DNA from: an uncultured Faecalibacterium sp.
GTDB lineage: Bacteria > Bacillota > Clostridia > Oscillospirales > Ruminococcaceae
Length of the DNA: 6,854 nucleotides
Assembly: GCA_945982465.1 (NCBI GenBank)
Contig: CAMFSB010000088.1
Location: 1 to 6,854, forward strand
Direction: 5' to 3'
Positions within the stretch are counted from its first letter, which is position 1; each line of letters opens with the position of its first letter. The notes beneath the pieces are model-generated. The model ran no database searches and was not told the origin of the DNA. It saw nothing but the letters and a program-made list of their open reading frames with translations. Shown here piece by piece: positions 5,291 to 6,854 of this stretch. The position numbers and the translations under genes were made by a program.

Positions 5291-6061
5291 ATGTTGAACC
5301 AATTTTCCCGTACACAGCTGCTGATCGGAAAGCCGGGCATGGAAAAGCTGTACGCCGCGCGTGTGGCAGTGTTCGGTGTGGGCGGCGTAGGCGGATATAC
5401 GGTGGAGGCACTTGCCCGCAGCGGCGTCGGTACGCTGGATCTGATCGATGACGACAAGGTCTGCCTGACCAACATCAACCGCCAGATCCTGGCCACACGC
5501 AAAACAGTGGGGCAGTACAAGGTGGATGTGGCCGAGCAGCGCATCCACGAGATCAACCCCGACTGTGTGGTCAACACGCATAAGGTCTTTTATATGCCGG
5601 AAACACAGGACCAGTTCGACTTTGCCCAGTACGATTACGTGGTGGACGCCATCGACACCGTGACCGGCAAGCTGGCGCTGATCCAGCAGGCGAAGGCCGC
5701 CGGCACGCCGGTCATCAGCTGCATGGGGGCGGGCAACAAAATGGACCCCACCCGGCTGGAGGTCGCCGATATCTATCAGACCAGCGTATGCCCGCTGGCG
5801 CGCGTGATGCGCAGCGAGTGCCGCAAACGGGGCATCGATCATCTGAAGGTCGTCTATTCCAAAGAACCGGCCCTCACCCCCATTGACGACAGCGCGATCA
5901 GCTGCCGCAGCCATTGCATCTGCCCGCCCGGCACGGCCCGCAAATGCACCCAGCGCCGTGCCGTCCCCGGCAGCAATGCGTTTGTACCCAGCGTGGCGGG
6001 GCTGATCATTGCGGGCGAGGTCATCAAAGATCTGGCCGGGTTTGAGGCGCCGAACGCATGA
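5291..6061 (+). CDS. tcdA: tRNA threonylcarbamoyladenosine dehydratase (TcdA/CsdL/YgdL family)
   Basis: A 256-aa ThiF/E1-like protein. TcdA enzymes use ATP to cyclise t6A at position 37 of ANN-decoding tRNAs to ct6A. Visible features are the start pattern FSRTQLLIGKPGMEKL, the nucleotide loop GVGGVGG (29-35), the ThiF signature DDDKVCLTNINRQ (53-65), DAIDTVTGK (119-127), MGAGNKMDPT (145-154) and the Cys-bearing tail SCRSHCICPPG (204-214) with C219, followed by VPSVAGLIIAGEVIKDL. This tail is typical of TcdA rather than MoeB or ThiF. AAAGGAGG (5271-5278) lies 12 nt before ATG 5291, slightly long, but no better start is available. It has its own promoter, and no terminator separates it from the Rrf2 gene 88 nt downstream, so the two probably form an operon. 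Confidence 0.92.
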   Translation: MLNQFSRTQLLIGKPGMEKLYAARVAVFGVGGVGGYTVEALARSGVGTLDLIDDDKVCLTNINRQILATRKTVGQYKVDVAEQRIHEINPDCVVNTHKVFYMPETQDQFDFAQYDYVVDAIDTVTGKLALIQQAKAAGTPVISCMGAGNKMDPTRLEVADIYQTSVCPLARVMRSECRKRGIDHLKVVYSKEPALTPIDDSAISCRSHCICPPGTARKCTQRRAVPGSNAFVPSVAGLIIAGEVIKDLAGFEAPNA

Positions 6062-6079
6062 TCTGCCGGATAACTTTCC

Positions 6080-6095
6080 CCCAGGCGGGCCTGGG
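6080..6095 (+). other. Hairpin between tcdA and the Rrf2 gene
   Basis: CCCAGG (6080-6085) and CCTGGG (6090-6095) pair across a CGGG loop. No T-tract follows, so it is unlikely to terminate. It could be a processing or stability element in the tcdA-Rrf2 transcript, or chance. Confidence 0.35.
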
Positions 6096-6149
6096 CATGC
6101 AGAGCGGCTGGCAGAAAGGCATTATGCTGGTTGGCAAGGAGGAAAAGAA

Positions 6150-6581
6150 ATGCTGATTTCAACCAAAGGGCGCTATGCGCTGCGCGTGCTGGTGGACCTG
6201 GCCGAAACGCAGCAGGACACCTATGTGCCGCTGAAGGATATTGCCCAGCGGCAGGATATCTCGGAAAAATATCTGGAAGCGATCCTCAAAACGCTGGTGC
6301 AGAGCCGCGTGCTGGTCGGCCTGCGCGGCAAAGGCGGCGGCTACCGCCTGGGTAAAGCGCCGGAGCAGATCACGGTCGGCTCTATTCTGCGGCTGACGGA
6401 GGGCTCCATCTCCCCGGTGGCCTGCCTGGGGCCGAACAGCGAGCTTTGCCCGCGCATGGCGGACTGCCGCACCCTGCCGATGTGGAAAAAGCTGGATGAG
6501 ATGATCACAAACTACCTCGACAGCGTGACCATCGCGGACCTGATGGGCCAGCCGGACGGCGGCTATACCTATGTGATATAA
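6150..6581 (+). CDS. Rrf2 family transcriptional regulator, IscR-like, with three cysteines
   Basis: A 143-aa winged-helix regulator. The N-terminus MLISTKGRYALRVLVDLA and the recognition-helix region DISEKYLEAILKTL plus GLRGKGGGYRLGK (57-69) are diagnostic of Rrf2. C92, C100 and C106 form C-x7-C-x5-C, where IscR has C-x5-C-x5-C ligands for a [2Fe-2S] cluster. It may therefore sense Fe-S or redox state. CymR, the other common Firmicutes Rrf2 protein, lacks these cysteines. AAGGAGG (6136-6142) lies 7 nt before ATG 6150; the open frame extends upstream into tcdA, but that start has no ribosome site. No cysteine desulfurase follows it here, although iscS-type genes often do. The target genes are unknown; no clear Rrf2 site was recognised in the window. 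Confidence 0.9.
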   Translation: MLISTKGRYALRVLVDLAETQQDTYVPLKDIAQRQDISEKYLEAILKTLVQSRVLVGLRGKGGGYRLGKAPEQITVGSILRLTEGSISPVACLGPNSELCPRMADCRTLPMWKKLDEMITNYLDSVTIADLMGQPDGGYTYVI

Positions 6582-6599
6582 AGCGGCGCAGCACGCAAA

Positions 6600-6627
6600 G
6601 CCCGGGGGATATGCCCCGGGCCGTTTT
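6600..6627 (+). terminator. Rho-independent terminator of the tcdA-Rrf2 unit
   Basis: GCCCGGGG (6600-6607) and CCCCGGGC (6614-6621) form an 8-bp all-GC stem with a short loop, followed by CGTTTT (6622-6627). It starts 19 nt after the Rrf2 stop codon. Confidence 0.88.
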
Positions 6628-6671
6628 ACTGTGCGGCCGGCCGCGCCGCCGGGTATTTCCCGCGGCAGTAT

Positions 6672-6717
6672 AAAACACAAAGCCCCCGCCGGAATACGGC
6701 AGGGGGCTTTGTGTTTT
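6672..6717 (-). terminator. Terminator of tRNA-Ala, usable in both directions
   Basis: AAAACACAAAGCCCCC (6672-6687) pairs perfectly over 16 bp with its complement at 6702-6717, and an inner GCCG/CGGC pair extends the stem around a 5-nt loop with a single bulged A at 6701. Read on the minus strand it ends in TTTT and starts directly at the tRNA CCA end. On the plus strand it also ends in TTTT and would back up the Rrf2 terminator. Confidence 0.9.
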
Positions 6718-6719
6718 GG

Positions 6720-6792
6720 TGGACCTGGAGGGATTCGAACCCTTGACCTCTCGGATGCGAACCGAACGCTCTCCCAACTGAGCTACAGGCCC
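6720..6792 (-). tRNA. tRNA-Ala (anticodon CGC)
   Basis: Read on the minus strand the 73 nt fold into a standard cloverleaf. The acceptor stem GGGCCTG/CAGGTCC contains the G3-U70 wobble that identifies tRNA-Ala. The D-arm is GCTC/GAGC, the anticodon loop is TTCGCAT with CGC at 34-36 (plus-strand 6757-6759) and the T-loop is TTCGAAT. The discriminator is A and CCA is encoded directly after it (plus-strand 6717-6719). There is one A-C mismatch at the top of the T-stem (49-65). Anticodon CGC reads the GCG codon, which is frequent in these GC-rich genes. Confidence 0.95.
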
Positions 6793-6800
6793 ATATTCGG

Positions 6801-6813
6801 CTGACTTAGTCAG
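6801..6813. repeat. Inverted repeat in the tRNA-Ala leader
   Basis: CTGACT-T-AGTCAG is a perfect 6-bp inverted repeat with a single central base. It overlaps the edge of the tRNA -10 box and the predicted start site. It may be an operator-like site, a small hairpin in the precursor or chance. Confidence 0.4.
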
Positions 6814-6840
6814 TCTACCGCATTCCAGTAAAAATGTCAA
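6812..6840 (-). promoter_or_regulatory. Sigma-A type promoter of tRNA-Ala
   Basis: On the minus strand, TTGACA (plus 6840-6835), a 17-nt spacer and TAGACT (plus 6817-6812). The predicted start lies about 13 nt before the mature tRNA 5' end. Confidence 0.75.
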
Positions 6841-6854
6841 GGGGTCCCTACTAA

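Noticed and set aside
4823..5914. 363-codon open frame on the minus strand opposite tcdA and the feoB end
   Set aside because: It crosses the feoB terminator, the Cys-rich gene and the tcdA promoter, and shows no domain; it is a shadow of real genes on the plus strand.
6009..6149. Upstream extension of the Rrf2 gene into tcdA
   Set aside because: The extra 47 residues are unlike Rrf2 proteins, and the strong AAGGAGG site fits ATG 6150, which gives the canonical N-terminus.
6505..6840. 111-codon minus-strand frame with the string VAQLGERSVRIREVKGSNP
   Set aside because: This string is the translation of a tRNA gene and is a well-known false protein; the frame overlaps tRNA-Ala and its terminator.
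1..6854. CRISPR arrays, insertion sequences or prophage genes
   Set aside because: No regularly spaced repeats, transposase-like frames or phage-like genes were seen.

Overview
The window is GC-rich (roughly 60 % or a little more by eye) with compact genes, consensus TTGACA promoters, strong AGGAGG-type ribosome binding sites and hairpin-plus-T-tract terminators. Gene content (a permuted-looking GH3 glucosidase, feoA-feoA-feoB with a small FeoB-associated Cys-rich protein, tcdA, an Rrf2 regulator) suggests a chromosomal segment of an anaerobic gut Clostridia of the Oscillospiraceae/Ruminococcaceae type (Faecalibacterium/Gemmiger/Subdoligranulum-like). That placement is inference; no rRNA or other decisive marker is present.

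Layout. Positions 2-1327 (+) hold the 3' part of a glycoside hydrolase family 3 gene whose catalytic TIM-barrel domain sits at the C-terminus, followed by a membrane anchor. Its stop codon lies inside the -35 box of the next promoter. Positions 1387-1761 (+) encode a small protein with an N-terminal membrane segment, a CC pair and a heavy-metal-associated (HMA) domain, with its own promoter, operator-like palindrome and terminator. A 355-bp intergenic region follows, carrying GC-rich hairpins, two more operator-like palindromes and a strong promoter. Then come two tandem feoA genes (2117-2329, 2377-2598), a terminator-like hairpin, a fourth operator-like palindrome, feoB (2735-4903) and a 57-aa FeoB-associated Cys-rich membrane protein (4931-5104), closed by a terminator.

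The second half holds a strong promoter at 5187-5215, a tcdA/YgdL-type tRNA t6A dehydratase gene (5291-6061), an IscR-like Rrf2 regulator with three cysteines (6150-6581) and its terminator. A tRNA-Ala(CGC) gene lies on the minus strand (6720-6792) with an encoded CCA, its own promoter and a 16-bp perfect terminator hairpin abutting the CCA.

How it works together. The centre is a ferrous iron uptake locus: FeoB is the membrane Fe(II) permease with a GTPase domain, the FeoA proteins are its cytosolic SH3-like accessories, and the Cys-rich peptide is its usual small membrane companion. The HMA protein resembles that companion with a metal-binding domain added. Four palindromes with the same TTA-N8-TAA geometry lie at or near the promoters of the HMA gene, feoAA and feoB. 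They resemble half-sites of DtxR/IdeR-type metal repressors, so the locus looks like a small metal-responsive regulon with three transcription entry points. This regulon, together with the HMA fusion protein, is the most interesting signal in the window.
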